Shown here piece by piece: positions 30,601-42,714 of a stretch of 64,000 nt of DNA (position 1 is the stretch's first letter; each line of letters starts with the position of its first letter). The stretch covers positions 17,580,985 to 17,644,984 of the forward strand of contig NC_043996.1 in the NCBI RefSeq assembly GCF_902150065.1, in the 5' to 3' direction. The position numbers and the translations under genes are program-made. This DNA is from Myripristis murdjan (taxonomy: Eukaryota > Chordata > Actinopteri > Holocentriformes > Holocentridae). Under the pieces are notes generated by a model that ran no database searches, was not told where the DNA came from, and saw only the letters and a list, made by a program, of their open reading frames with translations.

Positions 30601-33600
30601 TCTATGCCTATGTGTATATACTCAGTGTGTTTATAGGCCCTTATACAGAGTATTTTCAGCTGTCAGCTGTATGGCTGCTGAAGGCTGTGTGTGATTAAGG
30701 AGAGACAGATGAAGCATGATATGAGCTAGTGGACTAGGCTAGTGCTTAACTGGGAGGTGTGAGCTAGTGGCACACATCCAGTAAACTCCCACTGCCCTCA
30801 GACAAGCATGTCCACCTGGCACTACACTAGACTATAGATAGATACAGTTCAAGAACCTAAATAGTGATCAGGGATCACTCGTCACGTGTAAAGACAAACT
30901 TTACAGTGATTTTAGAACCAAACTGGTGTTAGTGATCTCCGCCTCTATTCTGATAGTAACAGGGGACTCTGACCATAAAATATAGCAAAACAGAAAAGTG
31001 AGCTTGCAGGAATAACCAAAAGCTTGAATTATTATTATTTTTTGTGTGTGGAGAAGGTAACAGGTAAATCGGCTAAGCTGTCCCCATCAGCGTTTGTTCA
31101 TATGACTTTTCAGGCAACTTTTTCCCTCCATCTGTTGAATCTGGTACTATACATCCAAGATGTGCAGGATGAGTCAGCGCTGACCGTTTACAAACCCTGG
31201 AGCAACAAATGGATGCATCACATATTTTGAAAATGACATCACTCTCAGTCACATGGCATCCTCAAGGACCAACAAGTAAGATCCTTGACATGCAGAAAGT
31301 CGGCGCTAGTCAAATATGTCACTGGAATCCACTGCTGTCGCCTGTTTTTTTTTTTTTTGTCTGTCAGTGGTGAGTAACTGATCTTTAAATCTATGTACAC
31401 AACTTATTGTCAGTCATCACTACAGACCATTGGCCCGTTTCAAAACAAATTCCTTCAAGCCTGCAGGCAAGAATGTGTGTGGCAGCAGAACAGGACTCTG
31501 ACGTTTTTGAATGTTGACACATAAGGTACACTGTCTTCAATATTCAGTTACCTCTCCATTCTTCGACTGTGTCATGTTCCAGAAAACTTTACTGAGTGTT
31601 TTACCCGTGGAACTCGAATTGGAGCAGAACGGACTTTCCTGTTCAAATCAACATGAGCAGGATGTTACGAACGGCAGCCATTTATATGTGCATCACTGCC
31701 GCTGCAAAGAGCTGTGGTCGTTGCACAGGGCTACCGTCCGTATTCCAGTTGGTGGTAAAAATCAGTGTTCATTTAATACTTCTTCTTCTCACTTCTCAAG
31801 TGAGTGTGGCACACTATACTGCTCTACATGTGCACTGTCACTGTATCAGCTAATTAGAAATGTCATTTTGTCCTGAACGAGTCAAACGACGCTGACAAAC
31901 ACTTTCATGATTGTTCTACTCCATTCAAATTTTGTGGTTTTACGTCAGGTCAGGTATTACTAAACAAAATAATGATGCGTGAAATTACATACCACTGCAT
32001 TGTTGTTGTCCTATTTCTCTGTAGCACCATTTATTCAAACATGTGCTGGCAAACACCTCCGTCTTGAAGGACATTTTTGGCCATAGGCTGCCAGATTAAT
32101 TTCCTAACACTGTAACACTAAACCATGTGGCTACCATCATGGAATTGTACTGTGTGTAAGTGTGTAGGAGGAGGGAGAGGGGGTATGACAAAACCAGAAA
32201 ATAACATAGAAAGACTCAGACGTGCTGATAACTAGAGTTCATTACACAGAAGTGACGGTACGATGAGACTAACTTCCTGACCTTGCCCAGCAGGACGGCC
32301 ATCTTGTGTCTCCAACGGCCCTTGTTGAGGGAAGCCACTCTGATCCACAGGTTGAGCTGCGAGTTATACATCCACACATCCCTGCTGTTGATACGGCCAC
32401 CTAAAACACAACACACACATTTCAGATACTTGGCAAATCAATAAATATATTTCTATTGTTTCCTTTTTACTGTACCATTGTTTTTTTCCCCTATAACAGC
32501 TAAAGTTGCACTGTGCAAAACCGCTGATGGTCAAGTACAGTGAGGATTGTTTAGACTCCGCTGACAAATTTTTTTTTTAGAAAAAGCAGGAAATTTTATG
32601 TTTGAGTCTACATGGTCCTAACTGTGCTTATTCCACATTTTTAGTCAGTTGAGTTCCAACACACAGTCGACCCTGTGCAATTTTGCATCATGTACCTTTA
32701 AGTTCATTTTGAGGCCAGTTTGAATAAAAAAAAAAGTCAGAAAGCCAGATTATTATTTTTTCTCCACATCCAACTGATTTAATAAAAACAGTGTGTCTAA
32801 AAATAAAGCCAAGTCACTGTTGGTGAACACCCAAGTTCTGACTGCATTAAGCATTTATGTCAAAGTACCATTTCATTCCCTAACTAGGGCATAGCTGCCA
32901 GTTTCTTATCTTTGACATAGGCTTGGTGCCCTGTGTTCACCAATGGACCTCACAAACAAAGCCTGACACACTGACGCTGAATAAACACAACATACACATG
33001 TACACAAAAGCATAAATGCACACCCACACACACAATCGCAATCTTTTGTTCATGACAGTCGTTTCTTGTCTTTAAGCAAACAAGTACAATATGAAGTGTT
33101 TTTATTTTTTTTTTTCTCTTTATGGCAGCTGCACAGCACAACAACACTCGGCAGTCAGTCAATGAGGTTACAGTGTGACCCAGGCATGGTTTTAACAAGC
33201 CCTGACACGAGCCCTATCTCTCAACCCAACCCCTTCCCTCCAACCCGTCCACACACCTGCCTGTTGAGTACCAAGAACCAAACTGATCTTCAGGAAAACA
33301 AACTGTTAGCAATGAAAAAAATGCAGCTTTCTAGCAGAGCCAGGGAGGCATGACACACACATGAAATCTAGGTTAAGCCAAAAGGGAACTAAGATAAAAA
33401 CAAACATGCTGGACTCAAGAAAAAAAAAAAAAGAAAAAAGAAGAAGGCAGAGTGTTGTCTGTAAAAGCTTAACATTTTCTGGTGCTGTCCGGAAAGTAGG
33501 CAAATATTATTCTGACAACAGGGTTACTGCAGTGTCATCTGAACTAGTAGCAGTCATCTCCTGGCTTATGCCCAACAACAAGTTCAGCAGAAGATGCAAG

Positions 33601-35494
33601 CTGTGTGAGGAAGAGAGATGGGTTTCGTACGAGTGTGTTTCTATGCGTGGGTGTGACATGGCTACCAATAACACTCAGCATGTAAACAGTACAGACAGTG
33701 ACAATCTGCGTTATTTCACATTGGGACATAAATTGATCTCATGATGACATCAGTTAATACAATATAAAAGATGAAAATTAATAAGAGTAGTCATGCTTGC
33801 ACGCCACACCTCTCTGTTTAAACCCCGATGCCCTCTTGAAGGCAAAGAATTTGTCACTTAAGAAAACAAGTTCATTGTGACACTGAACCGTCTGAGCTCC
33901 TGACAGTAAAATCAAATGCTTCCTTGATCCATTGCTTTTTGGTACAGCAGAGTTCTGCCATTGGCTGTTAGGGATTTTCTTTTTACAAAAGCCTTGTGGG
34001 TGGCTACATGAGCCAATAATTATGGCACAAAGATACACTGCCAATGAAAACAAAAGGTGTCTGGTTCACTTTTGTCTTCACATGTCTGCAAAGCAGAATT
34101 GTTTTTCAGTAATGTAAGGTAGTTGAGAAACAGACTAGACAGGTGGCAAGAGACAACAGGATTGAGTTTCAGCCTAACAATCAATAAAATGACTCCATCA
34201 AGGGTCATCGGTGTGACAATTAGAGGACATGTTGGTTACCCTTTATTGCTTCTTGTGGTGGGGTAATGTAAGATAATTTCTGTTCAGTAATATCAAATTA
34301 CACTGTAAGATACAGGAAAAGAGACAAGAAGGAAATTAGTCATAACATCTGGTTGCCAGATAGCATGCAACTCCCGAGGCTTCGGTTTGTAGAGATTTGC
34401 ATGAAAGAAACAAGATGGCTTGGGTCATATTGCTTCAAAGAAAACCTTACAAACTACGCTGCTTGTTAAAAAAGATACTAGCTTTATAAGCAGTTGTTTT
34501 CTCAGTGGAAACCTGAGTTGGTCAAGTCGCACTGGCTCAGACGGGGAGGACCACTGTTGCTAATTACTGTTCTTAAGGTTCAAAAGGAGGCGATTCTGGG
34601 ACATCCCAAGATGATTTGTGTGACAGCTGTCATAGGACTAAACTTTGCCTACAATTGTACACATTTTACTGCTGCTGGTAATGATCAAGTTCATTACGTT
34701 ATGGAATTTGTGTCCTGTGAGGAGACTTTGAGTGAAGTCACACTACCTGTGACTCTGACATGCATGCCACAGTGCTGTATCAGGCAAGCATGCATGCCGC
34801 TGCTCTTTAGCTGATAACACATTATTCAGCATAAGTCAGATAGCAAAAAGCCACTTCAGTGAATGACAACATAAAGCTAAAGATAACTTATCTTGCACAA
34901 CCAGAATGAGTTAAAACAACAGTGGCTGATGACACAGCATTGAGTGATTTGCTCAAGTGTGCTGAGCATATGAGAAAAATATTGGTGGTCATAGTCCCTG
35001 TCCTCGGACAGAAAGATTGGAGGGGTTTTATATACCCGTCTGAGGCACATCCTATTTAAGACCACAGCTAGCTGCAGCTGTGCTGGAGACTGGAGGCCCT
35101 CCAAGGTATTTACACCAACCCCAAGTGCCAGGAGAGAGAGTGAGTGTGCAAGAGCAAGAGAGAGGGAGAGAGAGAGAGAGAGGGAGGGAGGGAGAGAGGG
35201 AGAATGGGTATATAAAAGTAAAAGATAAAAATAAAAGGTGGTAAAAAGGGGATGACTGCATCAAGGAACATGGAAAATGGGGCAATGAAGATAAAATGTC
35301 ATAAAGCAATTTAAAGCGGGGTTGCAGGACTGTGTATGAAAGAGAGAGAGAAATGGGGGAAAAGGGAGAGAGAGAGAGTGAGAGAGAGGTATGTTGACTT
35401 TTCCAGGCAGTGCTTCCAGGCAGATTGATAGTGAACACGTGAGGACATGGCACAGGCAGAACAGGGAAATGCATAAACACAGCACACACTCTCG

Positions 35495-35547
<53 letters not shown>

Positions 35548-38500
35548 CCCCACCTCTTTCTACCTCTCTTTTGTCTCTAGTCTCTCCCTGCAGTCACTTT
35601 GGCAACTTTTTTTGCGGCTAATAAAAAGCATGTTGGGGCATGAGCAACCCTGGCAGACACATCTGCACGTCTATCAAATCATTTTCCTGGAATATGCTTC
35701 CTATATTCCCAAGAAAAGAACTCACTGACATTTATCCTACAAGGCATATATTGCAATGCTGTTTACATCAGTAATATGAATCAATCTTGGCTTTGCACTG
35801 AGTTTCTCGCTGGTCTTGTTAGTCAGGATGCATGACGTGATGTTGCTGTCTTGTTAAATCTAGAGCCATTTTCAGCAGAGGAAACTTGCACCATACTTGG
35901 CTCAAACTGTATTCCAACAATGCAGCAGCTTGGCCAAGAGCCCTTGAGGACTATACAGCTCATACTTAAGTTCACTTTGAATCCCAACATATGGCAGCAG
36001 ACTCAAACCAAAAATGGATGTTAGACTGAAGATCCTAGAAAGCTGTGCAAGTTATATGGAGACGATTGACCTTGTGGATTGTCCAGTGAGAAGAGCGAGA
36101 GAGTTCGAGCCAGCCAATAAGGGCCTCCCTCGGCAATGAGCCTGGAGAGTGCATCCAGATGTTAGTCTCATATTTTCCTTAGTCTCAAACAGGCTGTGGT
36201 TGTAAAAATAACACAGGGCAAACAGCCATCATGGACCTTACTGCCACTCCACCGAGAGATTAGATGGCAAATTAGGCACAGGGAAGCACTGAGTTCCTTG
36301 AGATTGTGGTATAGACTAATTTTTGTTTTTGGCTAAGGTACAATGTTAAAGTAAGCAAAAGAAATGAGATGTTGTAACAAATATACACTGATACACTGAA
36401 TGCAAATGTTAGCAACATAGGTGTAAATGGTAGTGCCATAAAAATGTCGTTAGCTAATGCACTGGGCTCTTACCCGACACCAGAATGTCGTTGCGGAGGG
36501 CACACACAGCATACTCTGACTTGGTAAATTCGGGCAATTTGGCTAGTGATTTCCACTCTCCTGTGACTGGGTCATAGCATTCAGTGTAGGGCAGGTTGAA
36601 TCCTCCCATCCTCTCACAACCCCCCACCACCACAATCACCTCAGAGAAGCCTGTCGACCTGTATGGAAAGAAGAAGGGAAGGAGGGAGACAGACAGAAAA
36701 TTAAAGATGAAGGGAGAAGCATAAACACAGCTGTGGCAATTTTCAAAAACAACAACACAGTGTAACATGTCTACATGGAAAAGCTTGGTATCACTCAGCA
36801 GGAATGTACACATTACAAAACCGCTATCTAATAAAATCGTAACCATATACAAAGAGTATGAAACCATATAAACATGACATCACATAACACATCAACATGT
36901 GGACGCAAGGCTAATTAAAGGGCAGGTAGTCATGCCAGGGGAGGTACAGATTGGTATTTTCCCCTGCCTGACGTGTAACTTATCTTCGAGGCAAAGTTCA
37001 GATTAAAACAGAAATATCAACACGCACACCAACAATAATACGCTTGGGGCTAGACTAGACTAAATCTCAATTTCCATGCTCAGAATGCTTTCCTATCTGG
37101 CTGCTCAAAATACGTGCCACAGATGTGACCTAATTTCCTATGGGGGAGCTAATTAACAGCAGTCTCATTTCTTATGGTATCATTCAGAATCACCGGTGCT
37201 GGATAGAAACCCACCAGCAATTTCTCCATATCAAAAGCCCAATATATTCTGGATACCCACTGTCAGAGCAACTGAAAACCAACCAGTGTTTTCTCTGCAC
37301 TTTCACCCACATTCCCAATGCCTGTTTACAAGCCAATGTGGCTATATGTAATAAAGTATGGGTGAGACTTTGCTTGTATGAATATATGGGGTACCATAGC
37401 CAAGGAGCTGTCCACATTTGTTTGTGTGTGTCGGTGAATGTGACTAATATGTCATCAAGAATTCATGAAGAGAAGAGACAATTAGCTGATTGGTGAGACC
37501 CTCAGGGCTTCCCCAGAGATGAGAGGGGCTCCAGTATGAGGAAAAAGGAGGGAGTTAGGCATCTGTTTGGTGCAGGAGAAAAGAAGATTGGGCCCACAGG
37601 GCAACAAAGGCAGACAGCCGGGCGACTGACTGGCAGTTTGGTTGGCTGATATGATCAGATCTGCCTGGATACTGACACGATATGTCTGAAATATGCGTCA
37701 CATAAGCTTGTTAACTGACACCGTGCACCGTTCCCACTTAACCCTTACAGCAGGCCTAAACAGAAGGGCAGCTGCACTGTTGTTAGCTTCACACCAAGCC
37801 ACCATATGGTCTGCACTGTGTCTCATTCACAAGGCTTCATTCAGCACCAGCCTTTTCCATTTAATCATGCAATCATACCGTGTACACACATAAAACGCTC
37901 ACAATAAAAGGGCAGGATACATTTGGTAACTGGGTGTGAAATGAGCAGGTTAGTACTTCAGAAGCCCAAACACAACAGCGAGGTGAGTTACACCACTGGC
38001 ATGACAACAAGACTCAACATTTCGTGATTGCATGTCCTTGCATCACACGATTTTTTTTTCCCCTCCCAGCACACCGGAATATGTGGACGCATGCCTTGTC
38101 TCGTTCCTCATGATACATTTTCATTTCAAAATAGGACGGTATAACAAATCTCAACTGATGATAGCTTTGCCTGCTCAGCAAAATGACTTGCTCTTCCTCT
38201 TTCTCTCGCTCACTCAAATGCGCATGTGTTCAAAATTGTTTCAAGGGGTAATGAGGTTGTGAGCATGCTGTGACCTTAAAGTGCAAACCGTGAAGGATAA
38301 GACAGGGAAGCACTGGTTGAAAAAAATGTTTTCTGATCTCACTCAAATATCTTCACAACGTCAGAAGCTTTTGAACCCTATGTGACTCAAAAGGCTCAGA
38401 GAAAAGCAAAAATCACACAAAATGGGATGTGGCAGTATATTTTTGGTTTTAAATTTGGATTTACCTAACCCTCATCAAAACACCCTTCTGGTGCCTCAAC

Positions 38501-39813
38501 CTGCAATGCCACAAGAGGAGACAGATGTGACAAGGACAGTCGTTCATCTTCTTCTTGTCAGCAGCAGATAAGATACTGTAGGAAGCTACTCAGTGCTGTA
38601 AGCCACAGTGCTTACTTGAGCCAAAAAAATGTGATATGATCTCTTGGCAATGAAATGACCCATGACCCTGAACTATTGATTTCTTCCTTTTGTACATTAC
38701 AAAAAAATATCTTAGATTATCTAACTAATATATCTCCTTAGAATGGGAGATAGGAGCTTCTTTCTTAAGTAAAAAGCGATATTACCTGCGTGGGCGGGTT
38801 CTGGGTGACATCATCTCGTTGCCCAGCACGTGGTAGCGCCTGGCCTCATGGAGCAGCTGGTAGCACTCTGGAGCATTCTGAATGAGCTGGTCTCCCTCCA
38901 CTGTCTGGACAAAGTAGTTGGGGTGCAGCAGGGGCAAGCGGACATGGTGCAGCAGGTCCTTCAGCATGGGCCTCCTGTGCTCCACATCGTGGTACACCCA
39001 CCTCATCACCGACTCAAACACCACCTCCTCCTTTCCGATGGACAAATCATCACTGCTGATGTATTCTTCCAGCTCGTCCCTGTGCAGGTCAAGGAATTCC
39101 TCGTGCTGTGCCACTTCAGAGAAGTTGGCAAGGGCATAGCTGCGGCAGCGACTGGCCAGCTGCTTGAGGGCATGTGCATCGGCAAAGCGCTGGATGCCAA
39201 GGCAGTTGCAGGGGTCCAGCTGGTCCTCCAGGAACTTTGCACAAGCATCGCGCAGTGTGGCGATCTGGAAGAGGCTGGAAGTCTCGAAGAGGAACTGGAC
39301 ATTCTCAGTGGTGATCCTGACGCGACCGGTGTAAACAAAACTGAGGAAAGAGTCCATCGCCTCGGCCAGGATGCCGTTGATCTCCACCAGCATCTCGCGG
39401 CTCTCGCGGTGATCGTTGCAGAACATAGCTCTGAAGTAGGAGGAGCAGGCGGAGAGCACGGCGCGGTGGCAGGGGAACTCCCGGCCCTGCACGCTGATGA
39501 CCACATCGGTGAAGAGACGACAGTCACGGAACTCATTGAACACCTGGAGGATGGCCTCCGAGTGAGAGGAGCCAGAGGAGAAGTCCAAGACATCCTGGCT
39601 GGCTAAGCTCTTGGGGTCAACTTCAAAAACCTTGGGAGACAACGTAACATATAAATATGAATTATGGACATTTGTCACTTTCATCAGCACAGACAAAACA
39701 GAGAAGTGATTGAAAATGGCTGTGTTGTTTGGCGGCACCTTGCGTTTGACGGCCGGGGAGTCTCTTGTCCCAGAGTCTTCCCTGTTCAGCCTTCTGCCTA
39801 GAATCAATACCAT
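23105..39813 (-). CDS. klhl24: KLHL24, BTB-BACK-Kelch substrate adaptor of CUL3 E3 ligase
   Basis: KLHL24 recruits substrates such as keratin 14 to cytoplasmic Cullin-3 ubiquitin ligase (family knowledge). Coding exons: 39739-39813 (ATG at 39813), 38786-39630, 36474-36658, 32282-32400, 25841-26029, 23439-23627, 23105-23305. They total 1803 nt, giving 600 residues plus stop, the same length as the human protein, with all phases closing. The start [20 protein letters not shown] matches KLHL24 closely. The large exon encodes the BTB domain (about 66-133, [20 protein letters not shown]) and BACK domain (about 168-270, ending [20 protein letters not shown]). The five following exons encode six Kelch blades, for example [40 protein letters not shown] and [16 protein letters not shown]. 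The terminal residues (NEKYHRP) differ from those of mammals. The first coding exon begins at an acceptor (TTTAG, exon edge 39840), so at least one noncoding exon lies upstream. It is followed by yeats2 in the same orientation, as in human. Confidence 0.97.
23628..25840. other. klhl24 intron with possible degraded transposon
   Basis: Intron between the exons 23439-23627 and 25841-26029. Around 24720-25110 it holds repeat-like sequence with related words (AGGATAAGATGTTTACATGC, AGGATATGATGTTAATATGC, GGTATTCCGGTTTC) of the kind seen in fish nonautonomous DNA elements, but I cannot fix termini. A T-run lies at 25718-25738. Confidence 0.35.
27387..27435. repeat. (GAAA)n tetranucleotide microsatellite
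   Basis: About 12 uninterrupted AAAG units inside a klhl24 intron. Confidence 0.95.
27602..27648. repeat. (GT)n microsatellite
   Basis: Uninterrupted GT dinucleotide run of 47 bases inside the same klhl24 intron. Confidence 0.95.
30378..30417. repeat. Two-copy tandem repeat, 21-bp period
   Basis: The 19-base word TTTTGCATTATGCCATCAT occurs at 30378-30396 and again at 30399-30417. Simple local duplication in a klhl24 intron. Confidence 0.85.
32401..36473. other. klhl24 intron (4.1 kb)
   Basis: Intron between the exons 32282-32400 and 36474-36658. It contains GA-rich tracts at about 35145-35210 and 35335-35390 and a (CT)n run at 35498-35540. I see no coding homology or transposon with clear ends. 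Confidence 0.6.
35498..35540. repeat. (CT)n microsatellite
   Basis: CT dinucleotide run followed by a T-run; intronic in klhl24. Confidence 0.95.
36659..38785. other. klhl24 intron (2.1 kb)
   Basis: Intron between the BTB/BACK exon and the first Kelch exon. Ordinary AT-rich sequence; nothing recognised. Confidence 0.6.
38786..39630 (-). other. klhl24: klhl24 exon 2: BTB and BACK domains
   Basis: This 845-nt exon encodes residues 26-306: the N-terminal linker, the whole BTB domain that binds CUL3 and dimerises, the 3-box region and the BACK domain. It has phase 0 at its 5' edge and phase 2 at its 3' edge. Long open frames on the opposite strand and in the alternative minus frame over 38830-39606 are shadows of this high-GC exon. 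Confidence 0.93.
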
Positions 39814-39840
39814 GGCTGCCACCTTCAATGTAGACCTTCT

Positions 39841-40909
39841 CTAAACCTTTGGGCGACCTGGGGATGGACAGCAGATAGTAACGTACCAATACCAACAACT
39901 TGTTTCAAGAAAATAATCCAATAGTGCATGTATTGTTACCACTTTCCAGATGTGTTAGATGTGTGTTTGTTATATTGTAGGAGGGATGGTCAGGGAAGGG
40001 TCATTAGCTCAACCTAAGTGTTTCAGTGTTGCTGTATATAGAACAAATAATCCCAAGAGGTAAACTAAAGTCACAGAGGATGTACAGCATGTGACCAGAA
40101 GCAGGAGAAAACAAAAATTTACCCTCATAATTCTCAAGCCCTTAGGGAAATGTCTGCCTGACATCACAGAGATGGAAAAACGCTTATTTCAAGGAATGAC
40201 AATTTTTGAGGAGCACACAAATCTGCCAAATAACTTCCTCTGGCTCACCGCTTCTGTGAAACACTTGTACCCTGCAGCACAATACACCGGTTCAGAGTGA
40301 GGATGACAAAGAAACTCTGGCGGGAGGGAGGTTGAGCAACGGTTGGAACTAAGGCCAAGCTACATGTCAGTCAGGTTTGTTTTGAAAGAGAATGGGGGAA
40401 GGGACTCTATAAGGGCGCTCTACGTCACCATCATCTGAACAACAAACTTTGAAGTCAGAACCGTAGATAACACTGCACTGAATATTTTCACGGCTTTAGA
40501 TAAGACTTAAATAGACTTTCTGTTCTTTTTTAAGACGTAAAAGGAGACTCCAGAGTCCAGTGATACTCATATTTATCTAAGGCTCCAGGGTTCAAATGAT
40601 GCTTTGTTCATATGCAGATATTAGATATCAGATACAGTCTATACAGATAGTATTTTAGGGACATCTACGTCCGCATAGGTGTTGTTTAACTTGCCCAAGA
40701 AAGAAAGTCTTATGAAATTCAGCAGGCTTAGACAACCTTGCTAAAAAACTGGAATGCGCTACAACATCAAGGCGCCTTTTCACTGGCCATGTGTAGCCCT
40801 CAGTAAAAGGTCAAGGCAGCCAACAGGTCTGGCTCATGCTCAAGTGAAGTCATTTCATTTAAGGTTATTTTTAACTTGGCTCAACAACCAAATTATCACT
40901 CACCCTATT

Positions 40910-40945
<36 letters not shown>

Positions 40946-41890
40946 ACGTGTGTTATAGGGGTAGACTTGCCAGCAGCAGCACCTTTTTGAAGTCAGGCCT
41001 AGAGGACAGGTTTTGCCGGTGTGTCTTTGAAAGACTTCCCTAAATATGTTTATGACATTCAGCAGGCCTCAACAACTTTTGATTAAAACTGTACTACCGG
41101 CACAATACATCATCAAGCCTTCTTTTCACAGGTCACCCTGGCTATGTGTGGCCCTCAAGCACATGCAAACATGCGGTACGTGTTCCACAAAAATAAACAT
41201 AAAGAACGTACAGTGCTGAAATTGTAAAAGTAATGTAACACCACCCTTATTTGCTATTTTGATAGTCACGGGAACAAAATTTGATACATCTCATTACTGA
41301 AGTAGAATAGAACAAAAAGTTGCTATTTATTATTGTTAGTTTACATGATGAGGCGATAGGAAATACTTAAAGACTGTGTAGGCTACTCCAAGTTATATCG
41401 GACAAAGGATCCGTGCTTCATGCCGACCGTTAGCCCTTGACAACACACACACACAAAAAAATGAAGGGCAGTCGTGCTGTTTACTTTGTTATTCTATTCA
41501 ACCGGGAAAAAGTGACCATAAAAACACGTTTCGAAAACTACAACTTTAAGTGCAAAGAACTATACCTTATCCAGAAGTTTCCAGATGAAGCTTCCTCTTC
41601 AGTTAGAAGTGCAGACCAAAAAAAAAAAAAAAAAAAAAAAAATGTGGGAACAAAAATATATGTGTGTCCTGAAAATGTGTATCAGTATCCTTTTGCAACA
41701 GGTTGACTCAAGTAGTTATGGAAAACAAGGCACGCTGTTACACTGCGCAGACATTTTGGCTTAGTGGAGATGGCAAAGACAAAGAACTCTAACTAACTGT
41801 AAACACAGAACCCAGATATACTTGTCTCGGCCTTAAAAAAAAAAAAAAAAAAAAAATCCAGCCCACCGAGTCCAGTCAGCTGGCGGCGAA
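39841..41890. other. klhl24 5' intron / untranslated region with a diverged internal duplication
   Basis: This lies between the first coding exon and the putative promoter. It must contain a noncoding exon, but I could not choose a donor with confidence. Two diverged copies of a sequence of about 120 bases occur at about 40695-40805 and 41040-41155 (shared words TTATGA.ATTCAGCAGGC and ATGTGT.GCCCTCA), some 345 bases apart. Homopolymers lie at 40912-40943 (T), 41618-41642 (A) and 41835-41856 (A). Confidence 0.45.
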
Positions 41891-41898
41891 CTCGCGGT

Positions 41899-41917
41899 GC
41901 GTTATGGGTAATGTAGT
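41899..41917 (-). promoter_or_regulatory. klhl24: ZNF143/SBF-type promoter motif, probable klhl24 promoter
   Basis: On the minus strand the sequence reads ACTACATTACCCATAACGC, close to the ZNF143 (Staf/SBF) consensus ACTACAATTCCCA..ATGC typical of vertebrate CpG promoters. It lies in a small GC-rich patch (41865-41945) about 2.06 kb upstream of the first klhl24 coding exon and upstream of no other gene on that strand. The promoter role is inferred from motif plus position. Confidence 0.55.
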
Positions 41918-41945
41918 CTGTGTCTGGCGGGTGTGCCTTAATTAT

Positions 41946-42714
41946 TCTCAATCAGAAACATCACTTCCCAGACGCCACTCGCTCTCCACGTGGCTATTCT
42001 TTGTTTGCAAACAAAACTCGACATTTAGTTGAAACAACAAGTGACACCGTTTGAGCAATACACAGACACAGACTGTGTAGTGTTTGTCACAATCAGCGTG
42101 TTAATCGTGTACATTGTGGACAGTATTTATGTTTTTCCGTGTGTTTCTGAAATAACACCAAACAATAAAGAAATTAAATTTAATCTTTACAAAAACAGAA
42201 TATGTGTATTTACATAATCGTAGGTTGATTTGCCTGCAGTGGCTTCACAGGTAAAATCAAATGCCAGAAAGATGAATCTGTGCCAAACAGACATCCTATT
42301 CTCCAGGTGTAATGTGATATGGGACACGTGAAAACAGGATAAAGAACAACATGCTGCACACTTACATTTTTTTTTTTTTTTTTCAGGTGAAGAGGGAGGA
42401 GGAACTTATGGAACAAAGGATGTCACAACTTCCTCATGCAGTTGCACAACATTTCACAGAGTTGCCAGTGGAGTTCCCTGAAAGGGTTCACGACTGTTAT
42501 CACTGACCCATTTGCACTGTTTTTTTTTTTTTTTTTTTTAACTCTGCCTACTTCCAATAGTGGAGAAAGAGCTGTCCTATACACAGCATAGGCTATATTT
42601 CTTAGTGATGGTCATAGCAACAAAGCCATCCATTTAATCTTGACCAACATGCGATTAGACACAATCAAATAAACACACACGCAGTGTTGTCCTTGTAATG
42701 TTTGATTTGGCTTC
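41946..42714. other. Intergenic region between klhl24 promoter and gpr148-like gene A
   Basis: No coding homology. It holds two T-runs (about 42368-42383 and 42522-42539). The 3'UTR of gpr148-like gene A probably enters from the right, but no AATAAA could be chosen. Confidence 0.5.

Larger units (their letters stand above)
26030..32281. other. Large klhl24 intron (6.2 kb), simple-repeat rich
   Basis: It holds a T-run (26870-26892), (GAAA)n (27387-27435), (TG)n (27602-27648), a purine-rich GA tract (about 28260-28400), GT-rich DNA near 29290-29370, an imperfect 21-bp tandem repeat (30378-30417) and an AAAC run (about 30499-30518). No exon or coding homology was recognised in it. Confidence 0.6.

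Noticed and set aside
39006-39593. 195-residue minus-strand frame rich in Ser/Pro/Thr
   Set aside because: Alternative frame of the same klhl24 exon, a high-GC third-position effect.
38830-39606. 258-residue open frame on the plus strand
   Set aside because: It is the antisense of the klhl24 BTB/BACK exon; low complexity, no family motif, and the minus-strand protein is clearly the real one.
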